This document shows, in pieces, positions 5,947 to 13,852 of a stretch of DNA of 52,919 bases. Position 1 is the stretch's first letter. Every line of letters begins with the position of its first letter. Source of the stretch: Myxococcales bacterium (lineage in GTDB: Bacteria > Myxococcota_A > Polyangia > Polyangiales > Ga0077539); the NCBI GenBank assembly GCA_013298625.1, contig JAAFIF010000039.1, positions 1 to 52,919 on the forward strand. The letters are read 5' to 3'. The translations under genes were made by a program, and so were the position numbers. Below the pieces are notes generated by a model. The model was given only the letters and a program-made list of their open reading frames with translations. It had not been told where the DNA came from and did no database searches.

Positions 5947-8928
5947 ATGCCATCGCGCAGCGCACTGATCGCCGGCTCTGCTCCCGGCTGCGATATCGTC
6001 GTTCAAGGCCCCGGCGTCGCTGCGTCGCACGTGCAATTGAGCTGGCGAGAGGGCCTCGTGCTCACGGACCTCGCGCAGGGGCAGACGTGGGTCGACGGCA
6101 GGCAGCTCGCGCCCGGCGAGAGCGTCACGCTCACCGGGTGGGGCGCGCAGGTGTACCTCGGTCAATCGCCGCTCGCGCTGCACGGCAACGAGCTCGCGCT
6201 GCTGTTCACCGAGCGCTCGCAGCTCGCCCCCGAGCCGGGCGGGACCTTCGTCGTCGGAAGAGACAGCGCGCGGGCGCACCTGGTGATCGCGCACCCAGGC
6301 GTCTCGGGCACGCACGCCCGCATCGATCCTGCCCGCAGGACGCTGTGCGACCTCGGCTCGACCTCGGGGACCTTCGACGCGAGCCGCAACCGCGTCGCGC
6401 CGCAACAGCCCGTGTCGCTGGACGCGTCGCCGGGGTGGTTCTTCGGGGCGGTGTACGTTCCGACCGCGGTGATCGTGGAGGTGGGCTCGCGGGGAGCCAA
6501 CGCCGCGACGCCCTTCGGGCCGATGGCCTCGGCCGTCGCGCAGCCGTCGATCGCGCCGTCGGTGATGGCCTCGCCTCCGTCGCAGGCCGCGCATCCGCCG
6601 CAGCCGGGCCGCGGTCGAACGATGTTCGGCGAGATCGATCTCGGCTCGATCCCCCACGGAGCGTCGTCGAAAGAGATCATCGTGGGGCGCCTGCCCACGT
6701 GCGAGATCGTCCTGCCGTACCCGCAGCTCAGCGCGCGGCACGCGAGCATCGCGCGCACACACGAAAACAAGATCTCTGTCACGGACCTGGGCAGCACCAA
6801 CGGAACGTACGTGCGCGGCGCGCGACTGACCCCCGGTCAGCCCGTGATCATCGAGCCGCGCGAGCGCATCTTCGTGGGCCCGTACCCGATGGTGATCGAC
6901 CTCGACGGTCACACCGTGCGCGCGTACGTCGACACCGATCGCCAAGAGTGGACGGGAAACCTCGTCGAGATCGAGGCCCTCGCGATCACCCTGGAGGTCC
7001 CGGACCGCGATCGACCGGGGCAGAAGAAGCGCCTGCTCGACGAGGTGACGTTCAAGTCTCGCCCCGGCGACCTCGTCGCGCTGATGGGCCCGTCCGGCGC
7101 AGGAAAGACCACGCTCTTGACGGTCTTGAACGGCTATCAGCGGGCGAGCTTCGGCGAGATCCGCGTCAACGGCGAGAACCTCTACGCCGTGTACGAAGCG
7201 CTGCGCGGCTCGATCGGGTACGTCCCGCAGGACGACATCGTTCACCCCGAGCTCACGGTGTTCGAGGCGATTCGGTACAGCGCGAAGTTCAGGCTCCCCA
7301 GCGATTACAGCGACCAAGAGATCGATCGCCGCGTCGATCAAGTGATCAAAGACCTCGGCCTCGAGTCGGTCAAGCACCTCGAGATCGGAAAGCCCGAACG
7401 CAAGGTCCTCTCCGGCGGCCAGCGCAAGCGCGTGAACATCGCCCTGGAGCTCGTGACCGACCCCGCGCTGATGTTTCTCGACGAGCCCACCTCGGGCCTC
7501 GCCGCGGACGACACCGTCGCGCTGATCGACCTCTTGTCCAACCTGGCCAAGCGCCAGGGCAAGACGATCATCGTCACGATCCACCAGCCCGCGCGCGAAG
7601 AGTACGAGAAGTTCAACCTCGCGCTGGTCATGGGCTACGGCGGCGAGCCCGTGTACTTCGGCCCCACGGGCCGCGAGAGCTACGAGTTCTTCTACCGCTA
7701 CGCGGCGCACAGAAATCCCAGCGCGAAGCCCATCGACAACCCGCGCGACATGTTCGATCAGCTGCGCGCGCGCGAGCAGGAGTTCGTCGACAGCGGCCGG
7801 TTTGCGGACAAGCCCGAGGCGCGATTGGCCGCAGCAAAAGCCTGGCGCGCGGACTTCTATCGCCCGGACAACGCGACGTTTCAGAAGATGTACTCCGGCG
7901 ACCGCGCGCCGGGGCAGCCGGGCAAAAACCCGCCCCCTACGCGCGGTCGCGTCCCGCTCGCGCGGCAGTTCGCGCTCTTGCTCGCTCGCTACGCGACCAT
8001 CAAGCGCAGAGACAAAGCGGGCACCGCGGTCATGCTCGCGCAGGCGCCGATCATCGGCGTGCTGCTCGCCTTGGTCTTCTACGACAGCGCCAAGGTCCCC
8101 AACCTCTGGTGCCGCATGGCCATCGAGCGCATCGAGACCGCAGCGCGCGCCGCAGGGCAGTCCGTCGACCCCTCGTGCGTCATGAACGCCGCGCGCTTCG
8201 CCCCCGTCCAAGACTTCAGCGGAACGCTCTTCTTCCTCGCCGTCGCCGCCATCTGGTTCGGCACCAGCAACGCCGCGCGCGAGATCGTCAGCGAGCAGGC
8301 CATCTACCGCCGCGAGCGCATGGTGAACCTCTCGATCTTCAACTACGTCATGTCCAAATTCGCGCTGCTCACGGTGCTCGCCGTCGTGCAGTGCACCGTG
8401 CTCCTCGCGATCGTCTATCCCGTCGTGGGCCTGGGCGGCGGCGCCTTCGCGCCCTTCGTGCAAATGCTCTTCACGATGATCGTCACGGCGATGTGCGCGA
8501 CCTCGATTGGTCTCGTGCTCTCGACCATCGTGACCTCGTCCGAAGCCGCGATGGCCCTCACGCCCATCGCGCTCATCCCGCAGGTCGTCCTCGGCGGTCG
8601 CCTCGTCCCGATGACCAGCAAGGGCTGGCTCGAGTGGGCGATGAGCTTCGTCCCCGCGCGCTGGAGCTTCGAGTCCATGCTCTCGGCCGAGCGCCTCGCC
8701 ATCGCCGACGACTGGCGCATCCCCGTGTGCGTCGCGCAAGGAGCGGGCATCGAAGACGGGCGCTTTCAGTGCGCGCTCGAAGAGATCCGCAGCGCCGAGC
8801 GCGGCCTCGGTGGCCTCGGCTTCACCACGTACGACCTGCCGTGGGTCCCCTGGGCGGTGCTGCTCACGATCACCGTCCTCACGCTCGGGACCGTGATGAC
8901 CGTGCTCAAGCGCCGCGACCCGGTGTGA
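5947..8928 (+). CDS. ABC transporter (ABCG-like ATPase plus permease) with three N-terminal FHA domains
   Basis: 993 residues from ATG 5947; the frame is open further upstream but would run into the esterase gene. Residues 1-90 are a degenerate FHA-like domain (CDIVVQGPGVAASHVQL). Residues 98-165 are a canonical FHA domain (VVGRDSARAHLVIAHPGVSG, then DLGSTSGTF). Residues 240-310 are a second canonical one (IIVGRLPTCEIVLPYPQLSA, then DLGSTNGTYV). The nucleotide-binding domain has Walker A GPSGAGKTT near 380, signature LSGGQRKRV near 487 and Walker B LMFLDEPTSG near 508. An ABC2-type membrane domain with about six helices fills residues 690-993. FHA domains bind phosphothreonine, so Ser/Thr kinases probably control this exporter, as for Rv1747-type transporters. 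The substrate is unknown. Confidence 0.95.
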   Translation: MPSRSALIAGSAPGCDIVVQGPGVAASHVQLSWREGLVLTDLAQGQTWVDGRQLAPGESVTLTGWGAQVYLGQSPLALHGNELALLFTERSQLAPEPGGTFVVGRDSARAHLVIAHPGVSGTHARIDPARRTLCDLGSTSGTFDASRNRVAPQQPVSLDASPGWFFGAVYVPTAVIVEVGSRGANAATPFGPMASAVAQPSIAPSVMASPPSQAAHPPQPGRGRTMFGEIDLGSIPHGASSKEIIVGRLPTCEIVLPYPQLSARHASIARTHENKISVTDLGSTNGTYVRGARLTPGQPVIIEPRERIFVGPYPMVIDLDGHTVRAYVDTDRQEWTGNLVEIEALAITLEVPDRDRPGQKKRLLDEVTFKSRPGDLVALMGPSGAGKTTLLTVLNGYQRASFGEIRVNGENLYAVYEALRGSIGYVPQDDIVHPELTVFEAIRYSAKFRLPSDYSDQEIDRRVDQVIKDLGLESVKHLEIGKPERKVLSGGQRKRVNIALELVTDPALMFLDEPTSGLAADDTVALIDLLSNLAKRQGKTIIVTIHQPAREEYEKFNLALVMGYGGEPVYFGPTGRESYEFFYRYAAHRNPSAKPIDNPRDMFDQLRAREQEFVDSGRFADKPEARLAAAKAWRADFYRPDNATFQKMYSGDRAPGQPGKNPPPTRGRVPLARQFALLLARYATIKRRDKAGTAVMLAQAPIIGVLLALVFYDSAKVPNLWCRMAIERIETAARAAGQSVDPSCVMNAARFAPVQDFSGTLFFLAVAAIWFGTSNAAREIVSEQAIYRRERMVNLSIFNYVMSKFALLTVLAVVQCTVLLAIVYPVVGLGGGAFAPFVQMLFTMIVTAMCATSIGLVLSTIVTSSEAAMALTPIALIPQVVLGGRLVPMTSKGWLEWAMSFVPARWSFESMLSAERLAIADDWRIPVCVAQGAGIEDGRFQCALEEIRSAERGLGGLGFTTYDLPWVPWAVLLTITVLTLGTVMTVLKRRDPV

Positions 8929-8933
8929 CGCTC

Positions 8934-9620
8934 CTACGGCTGCAGCGCCAGGTACATCAGCAGCAGCGACGCCGTCGCGCGCGAGGACGGACGAAAGCCC
9001 TCGATCCGCATCGGCGCCACGTCTCTCGCCCCGTCCGGCGCGAGCATCACCACGCGCCCGTCGTCCTCGACGTGCAAGACGCGCCCGTCGGGCCTGCGTA
9101 GATCACCCGCGTCCGTCAGCCGCTGCGTCGTGCGCAGCCCCGCGATCATCACCACGCGATCGCTCGCGAGCCGCAGCACCTCTCGGCTGCGCGCGTCGAC
9201 GAGCCGCTCTCCCTCGAAGCGCGCCACGAGCTGACCGCGGCGATAGACCGCTCCGTCCTCGCGCAGCTCGAGGTCCACCGTCGCGTCTGCGCCGCGAGCC
9301 TCGGGCGTCGGGCGAATCCGCAGCGCCGCGATCGCGACGCCCACCACCGCAGGCGCGACGATCGCCGTCGTGGTGGCGTCCTGCGCAGGCGCGCTCGCGT
9401 CCACGACCATCGCGGCGTCGGCCTCGACCGTCGCGCACGACTCGCACGCCGCGAGCACGCCAGCGTCGTCGCTGTGTTGTTGCGCGCCGCCCGCGCTGCT
9501 CACCGTGGTGTTGGCGTTTGTGTTGGCGTTGGCGCTGGTCCTGTCGCACGCGGCGAGGGCGAGCGAGAGGGCGAGCGTGGCGGTCGTCGAGCGCGCGTGG
9601 CTGAGCACGGCGGGCATCAT
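8934..9620 (-). CDS. Lipoprotein of unknown function
   Basis: 228 residues, convergent with the FHA-ABC transporter; the two stops are 5 bp apart. It has a lipoprotein signal peptide (TLALSLALAAC, then DRTS), an Asn/Thr/Ala-rich spacer with a CESC pair, and a C-terminal part made of short charged beta-strands (GAVYRRGQLVARFEGERLVD, then GRVLHVEDDGRVVMLAPDG). These repeat a GxVxxRRGxLVAR-like turn and may form a small beta-sheet domain. I do not recognise the family. Localisation to the envelope is supported; the function is not. Confidence 0.75.
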   Translation of the reverse strand: MMPAVLSHARSTTATLALSLALAACDRTSANANTNANTTVSSAGGAQQHSDDAGVLAACESCATVEADAAMVVDASAPAQDATTTAIVAPAVVGVAIAALRIRPTPEARGADATVDLELREDGAVYRRGQLVARFEGERLVDARSREVLRLASDRVVMIAGLRTTQRLTDAGDLRRPDGRVLHVEDDGRVVMLAPDGARDVAPMRIEGFRPSSRATASLLLMYLALQP

Positions 9621-9673
9621 CGCAGAGCGCGCCGCGCTTTCAATGCCGCTGTGACTGCGGCACGATCCGCGCT

Positions 9674-10501
9674 GTGGTGATCCGCGGCCGGACGATCGAG
9701 CGAGTGGGGCCGTATCGCGCGCACGGGCTGGTGGCCGCTGGGGGCTCGTGCGAGCTCGTCGCGATCGAGCGCGAGGGCGCTCGCGCCGCGGTCAAATGGC
9801 TGCTCGCCGACTGCGCGCGCGACGCGCGGGTGAGGGCGGCGTTCGAGCACGAGGCGGCGCTCTTGACACGGTGTCAATCCGACCGGCTCCCGCGCTTGAT
9901 CGCGCGCGCGGTGTACGACGAGCGCCCGGCGATGGTGCTCTCGTGGGTGGACGGCGCGCCGCTCGAGATCACCGCGTCGCGCTCGGCTGAAGAGTGCGTC
10001 TCGATCGCGCGCGACGCGCTCGCGGCGCTGCACGCGCTGCACGAGCTCAGCGACGAGCGCGGGCCGCTCGGCGCCGTGCACCGCGACGTGACGCCGTCGA
10101 ACATCCTGGTGGACGCCGCGGGGCGCGCGACGCTGGTGGACCTCGGGCTCGCGTCGAGCGCGCTGTTCGTGCGCGAGCCGGACGGGCTCAGCGAGGGGAC
10201 CGTCGGCTATCACGCGCCCGAGATGTTCACGGGATCGCACCCCGTCGATCGCCGCGCAGACGTGTTTTGCCTGGGAATCGTCCTCTGGGAGTGCCTCGCG
10301 CGCAGGCCCCTCTTCGCCCGGTCGAAGTTCGCCGCGGCCAACGCAGCGGTCGACGAAGACGCGCCGGATTTGCGCGACCTCGGCGCGGAGGTCACAGCGT
10401 CGCTTGCGGCGGTTGTGGGAAGGGCGCTCTCGCGCGACCCTGCGCGACGCTTCGAGACCGCCCTGCAGTTCGCTGGCGCGCTCGATGCGTGTCCCCGCTG
10501 A
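9674..10501 (+). CDS. Cytoplasmic Ser/Thr protein kinase (Hanks type)
   Basis: 275 residues, essentially one kinase domain, with GTG 9674 or 9677 as start. Visible elements: the ATP-binding Lys in ARAAVKWLLAD (near residue 40), the catalytic loop VHRDVTPSNIL (near 136), a DLG metal motif in place of DFG (VDLGLAS), an activation-segment end GTVGYHAPEMF, and the subdomain IX motif RRADVFCLGIVLWE. The glycine-rich loop is poorly conserved (VAAGGSCELVAIE). There is no transmembrane segment or sensory domain, so it should be a soluble kinase acting on partner proteins. The FHA-ABC transporter next door is an attractive phospho-target, but that is inference. A lipoprotein gene begins 8 nt after its stop. 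Confidence 0.92.
   Translation: MVIRGRTIERVGPYRAHGLVAAGGSCELVAIEREGARAAVKWLLADCARDARVRAAFEHEAALLTRCQSDRLPRLIARAVYDERPAMVLSWVDGAPLEITASRSAEECVSIARDALAALHALHELSDERGPLGAVHRDVTPSNILVDAAGRATLVDLGLASSALFVREPDGLSEGTVGYHAPEMFTGSHPVDRRADVFCLGIVLWECLARRPLFARSKFAAANAAVDEDAPDLRDLGAEVTASLAAVVGRALSRDPARRFETALQFAGALDACPR
9863..9877. promoter_or_regulatory. Palindrome TTGACAC-G-GTGTCAA (copy 1 of a three-member family)
   Basis: Perfect 7-1-7 inverted repeat inside the kinase coding sequence. The core TGACA-N3-TGTCA also occurs at 12744-12756 and 44470-44482. It resembles a dimeric repressor site (TetR-like spacing), but the intragenic position is unusual. Confidence 0.4.
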
Positions 10502-10508
10502 ATCACCG

Positions 10509-12161
10509 ATGAGAGTTCAAAGCCTCGCGCTGCTCGCGCTGCTCGGCGCATGTCGCACGCAACGATCTGTGGTCGCGCCGACGGAGGTCTCGGCTGTCGC
10601 TCTCGACGCCGCGGCGGACGACGTCGTGGCCGTGAGCGTCGAGGAGCCCGACAGCGGAGAGCCCGCGCCGATGCGCAGCGGTCCGCCCCGCGCGCGCGCC
10701 GCGGATCTGTCCCGTTGGTATCGCCAGCTCCCTGCGCGTCGAGACCCGGCTGCGATGACCGCCGCGACCGAGGCGTGGCGTCAGTTCTTCGTCGGCCCGG
10801 CGCAGAGCGCTCCCCCGATGCCCGTCGAGTTCATCGGCGCCGACGGAACGCGCGGGCTCCAAGTCACGCTCGAGCCCCTGCCCGGCGAGCTCACGCTGAT
10901 GCACGCGACCGACCCCGAGAGCGACTGCATGTCCCACCGCGCCGTGTTGCTCACGCCCGATGGAGACGTCGCGCTCGGGACCGAGCTGTTCGGCCGCGAG
11001 TTCGCAAACGGCGGGCTCGAATGCTCGCCGCGGCGGCCTCGGCTCGTCGGCGACCCTGCTGTCGGGCCGGCGGTGGTCCGCGACGGCGACGAAGCGCTGC
11101 TGCTCGTGCGCACCGCGCCGCAGTGGACCTTCGCGCGGCCCGTTGGCGGGCAGTGCGCGCCGCGCGAGGCTCCGTCGCCGTGCGGGCAGGGGATCTACTG
11201 CGAGCCCAACGGGCCGCTGCTCGGCGTGGTCCCGCCGATCGACGCGCGGGCGCGGCGGTGCGTGGCGGGGGCGTTCGAGGTCGAGCGCGCGTTCGACGCG
11301 GCGATCGAAGCGGCGGACACGCGCGCGGCGCGCTCTCTCGGCGCGCTGCTCGACACCGAGAACAACGGGATGATCGAGCCACCACCGCCGAGCGCGACGT
11401 GCGCGACCCGCGATCCCGCGCAGATCGCGCGCGTGGTCGAGCTCACACGGGCGCGCTTCATCGAGTGGGCCATCGCGTACGGCGACGGACCGCGGCCGCG
11501 CAGCGGAGAGGTCTCTCTGCGTCGCCGCGCCGCGGCCGCGCACCCGCCGACGATCCACGCGCACTGCCCGAGCAGCGCCGGCGCGCTCGTGCTCACGGCG
11601 AAGTTCGACGAGCAGCGAGACGGGCCGGGAAGCGAGGTGTTCGTGACCGACACGACCGTGTGGCGCTTCGACGGCTCGGCGCTCTCGATGCTGGACGCGC
11701 TCGACTCTCGATCGCTCTACGGCGCCGCGCTGCTCGACGTGGATTCGGACGGCACCGAGGACCTCGTGCTGTCTCTGCATACGTGGGAGAGCGCCGCGCG
11801 CAGGATCCGCGCGTACTCGTCGGCGCGGCCGCAGTTCGTCACGCTGTGGGCGGACGAAGCGCCAGAAGGGCGCTCGCGCGACGAGCGCGTGCTGCTGGTT
11901 CGCGACGAGGGCCGCGCTTTGCTCTTCGTCGACTGGGTCGCGCACCGATGGACGGGCACGCGGCTCACGCCGACGCCGGTGCAGTCGGCGCTGTTGCGCA
12001 CGGTGCTCTCTCGTCGCAGCGCCGTGCACGACGCTCGCGCAACGGCGCGGGACGCGCTCGCTCGCAGCGCGGTCGACGCCCGCGCCCTCGACGACGCGCT
12101 GACGGTGGGCGGGATCTCGCCGCAGCGCGCGCAGTCGTTGCTGCGGATGTTCGCGCGTTGA
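10509..12161 (+). CDS. Lipoprotein of unknown function
   Basis: 550 residues from ATG 10509, 8 nt after the kinase stop, so probably co-transcribed with it. The signal peptide ends at a lipobox (SLALLALLGAC). The body is globular with scattered Cys pairs (GGLECSPRRPR, GQCAPREAPSPCGQGIYCEP, ATCATRDPAQI) that could form disulfides in the periplasm. Around residue 415 an Asp-rich turn (LLDVDSDGTEDLVLSLH) looks like a single FG-GAP/EF-hand-like calcium loop. The remainder matches no family I know. Coupling to a cytoplasmic kinase suggests an envelope-signalling module; this is inference only. Confidence 0.8.
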   Translation: MRVQSLALLALLGACRTQRSVVAPTEVSAVALDAAADDVVAVSVEEPDSGEPAPMRSGPPRARAADLSRWYRQLPARRDPAAMTAATEAWRQFFVGPAQSAPPMPVEFIGADGTRGLQVTLEPLPGELTLMHATDPESDCMSHRAVLLTPDGDVALGTELFGREFANGGLECSPRRPRLVGDPAVGPAVVRDGDEALLLVRTAPQWTFARPVGGQCAPREAPSPCGQGIYCEPNGPLLGVVPPIDARARRCVAGAFEVERAFDAAIEAADTRAARSLGALLDTENNGMIEPPPPSATCATRDPAQIARVVELTRARFIEWAIAYGDGPRPRSGEVSLRRRAAAAHPPTIHAHCPSSAGALVLTAKFDEQRDGPGSEVFVTDTTVWRFDGSALSMLDALDSRSLYGAALLDVDSDGTEDLVLSLHTWESAARRIRAYSSARPQFVTLWADEAPEGRSRDERVLLVRDEGRALLFVDWVAHRWTGTRLTPTPVQSALLRTVLSRRSAVHDARATARDALARSAVDARALDDALTVGGISPQRAQSLLRMFAR

Positions 12162-12206
12162 GCGGGCCGCTGGCGGGGCGTCGCAGATCTGCGATGATCG
12201 ACGGCG

Positions 12207-12701
12207 ATGAGAACGCAGCTCGTTTGGACGACCCTCGTCGCGCTCTGGTGCTCGAGCGCATGCACGACGAGCACCGCAGACACGCAGGCCTCGGGCTCGG
12301 CCGCGACGACGTCGACGTCGTCGAGCGGCGGCGAGAGCACGATTGTGGCGAGCGGCGAGGCGCCGCCCGTCGCGACCGCGACCGTGGGCCCGCAGTCGGT
12401 GCAGCCCGAAGCGATGCAAGCCTCGAGCGTGGGCGTCGACCAAGAGCACCCCGTCCTGCGCTGCGGTCCGCGCGACAGCTACTACTTCGTCGCCACGGAG
12501 TACCGCTGCTCGGATGGGACGAACCCGCTCAACGGCAACGTCGCCGCCGGCCGCGACGCCCGCGTTGGAAACGTGGGCGCGAATTCAACCGGGCACATCA
12601 TCGACCTGTACGAGGTCCCTTGCAGCGCGGGTCCGCAGCGCGTGTACGTGGACATGTACGGCTGTCCGCCGGGGGTCAACCCGCTGACGGGCGCTCCCTG
12701 A
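12207..12701 (+). CDS. Small lipoprotein with Cys-containing C-terminal domain
   Basis: 164 residues. The lipoprotein signal peptide is MRTQLVWTTLVALWCSSAC, with Cys 19 followed by TTSTAD. A Ser/Thr/Gly/Ala linker runs to about residue 80. The C-terminal 75 residues hold Cys at RCGPRD, YRCSDGTNPLNG, VPCSAGPQ and YGCPPGVNPLTG; the last two Cys blocks share a C-x4-5-NPL-x-G pattern, suggesting an internal duplication stabilised by disulfides. I do not recognise the family. It lies 45 bp after the preceding lipoprotein gene on the same strand and is convergent with the zinc-ribbon gene. Confidence 0.72.
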   Translation: MRTQLVWTTLVALWCSSACTTSTADTQASGSAATTSTSSSGGESTIVASGEAPPVATATVGPQSVQPEAMQASSVGVDQEHPVLRCGPRDSYYFVATEYRCSDGTNPLNGNVAAGRDARVGNVGANSTGHIIDLYEVPCSAGPQRVYVDMYGCPPGVNPLTGAP

Positions 12702-12704
12702 GCG

Positions 12705-13796
12705 TCACGCGACCACCCACGCCTCGGGCTCGGGAGCGGCGGTTGACAGGGTGTCATCGTCCCAGCTCGCCCAGTAGCGCAAGTGGCACGCGGGGCACTG
12801 AAACTCGATCTCTCCCGTGGTCGCCGCGTCGCCGTCGCTCGCTTCGTCAGCGTCGGACCACCGCCGCACCGCGCGCACGTCGCGCGAGTCGCAGCGGCCG
12901 CAGGCCCACGCTCCCGCCGCGATGGGCCGCGCCATGACCCGCGCGGGCGTTCTCAGCCGCTGCCGCGTCCACTCTTCGCGAACCTCGAGCGCCAGCGGCC
13001 ACCGCTGCATCGCCTCGAGCTCGCTCGCCCATCGCTGCGCGCCCACGTGGCGCGCGAAATGAAAGAACAGCACCCTCGGGTGCGACGCGTACCGCGACCA
13101 GTCCGCGCACGCGCGCGCCATCGCCAGCGAAGCGGGCTCGACCCACACGAGCGCGCTCGTCGCTCGTCGCTCGCGCAGCGCGGCGAGCGCACAGACCCGC
13201 GACTCTTCATCGAGCGCGGGGTCCGCCGCGAGCGGGCCGCGCACGTCGACGCCCCGTCGAGCGAGCGAGAGAAACAGCCTCGCGCGCGCGCGATTCTCGC
13301 AGCGCGCCGCCACGTCGAGCAGCCGCGCCGCGCGGTGCGAGTTGGGGGCATCGAGCGCGCTCCACAGGGCGTCGACGCTGCGGTCGAGCCGCGCGTCGTC
13401 GAGCCGCGTGGCCTCGATCCATCGGGCGATTCGCAGGACGATGTCCTGGTCGTCCTCGTCGTGCTCTCGCGCCGCGAGGGCGCGGGCGTCGAGGTCGAGC
13501 TGCTCGTCCATCGCCGCGAGGGCGATCCGCGCTTCGTCGAGCGCGCTCCACGCGCACGCGCTGATGACGGCGCGGTTCGAGAGGGCGAGCGAGAGGGCCT
13601 GGCGCAGCACGGCGCGCGCGTGCGAGTCCGGTTGCGCCTCGTCGATCGCAGCCCGAACGCAGGCCCACGCGTCGGCGAGCGCCGCGCGCGTGCTCTCTCG
13701 TGCCCGCGCCCCGCTCAGCGCGAGCGCGAGCCCTACGGTGACCATGGCCGGGTCGAACGCCAGCAGATCGGGCTCTTGTGGATCGCTCGCGGACAC
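12705..13796 (-). CDS. Alpha-helical protein with C-terminal zinc ribbon, unknown function
   Basis: 363 residues from GTG 13796, with no signal peptide or membrane segment. The first 280 residues are Ala/Arg/Leu-rich helices in repeat-like blocks (DARALAAREHDEDDQDIVLRI-type segments), perhaps a HEAT/TPR-like solenoid. Residues about 300-350 contain CGRC and, 37 residues later, CPAC in an FQCPACHLRYW context: a four-Cys zinc ribbon. Such ribbons serve DNA, RNA or protein binding. The gene is convergent with the lipoprotein at 12207 and 56 bp downstream of the hybrid kinase gene. The role is unknown. Confidence 0.78.
   Translation of the reverse strand: MSASDPQEPDLLAFDPAMVTVGLALALSGARARESTRAALADAWACVRAAIDEAQPDSHARAVLRQALSLALSNRAVISACAWSALDEARIALAAMDEQLDLDARALAAREHDEDDQDIVLRIARWIEATRLDDARLDRSVDALWSALDAPNSHRAARLLDVAARCENRARARLFLSLARRGVDVRGPLAADPALDEESRVCALAALRERRATSALVWVEPASLAMARACADWSRYASHPRVLFFHFARHVGAQRWASELEAMQRWPLALEVREEWTRQRLRTPARVMARPIAAGAWACGRCDSRDVRAVRRWSDADEASDGDAATTGEIEFQCPACHLRYWASWDDDTLSTAAPEPEAWVVA
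12743..12757. promoter_or_regulatory. Imperfect palindrome TTGACA-GGG-TGTCAT (copy 2)
   Basis: Shares the core TGACA-N3-TGTCA with copies at 9863 and 44469. It lies within the 3' end of the zinc-ribbon gene, about 40 bp from the convergent stop at 12701. Confidence 0.35.
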
Positions 13797-13852
13797 TGGA
13801 CGAGTGATAGCGCACCGGCTCGCGCTGTCGCGAACCTGCTGCTTGCTTGCGT

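Noticed and set aside
5923..8739. 938-codon open frame on the minus strand opposite the FHA-ABC transporter
   Set aside because: Its translation is Arg/Asp/His/Glu-rich without domains, as expected for the complement of a high-GC gene; the plus strand encodes clear FHA and ABC motifs.
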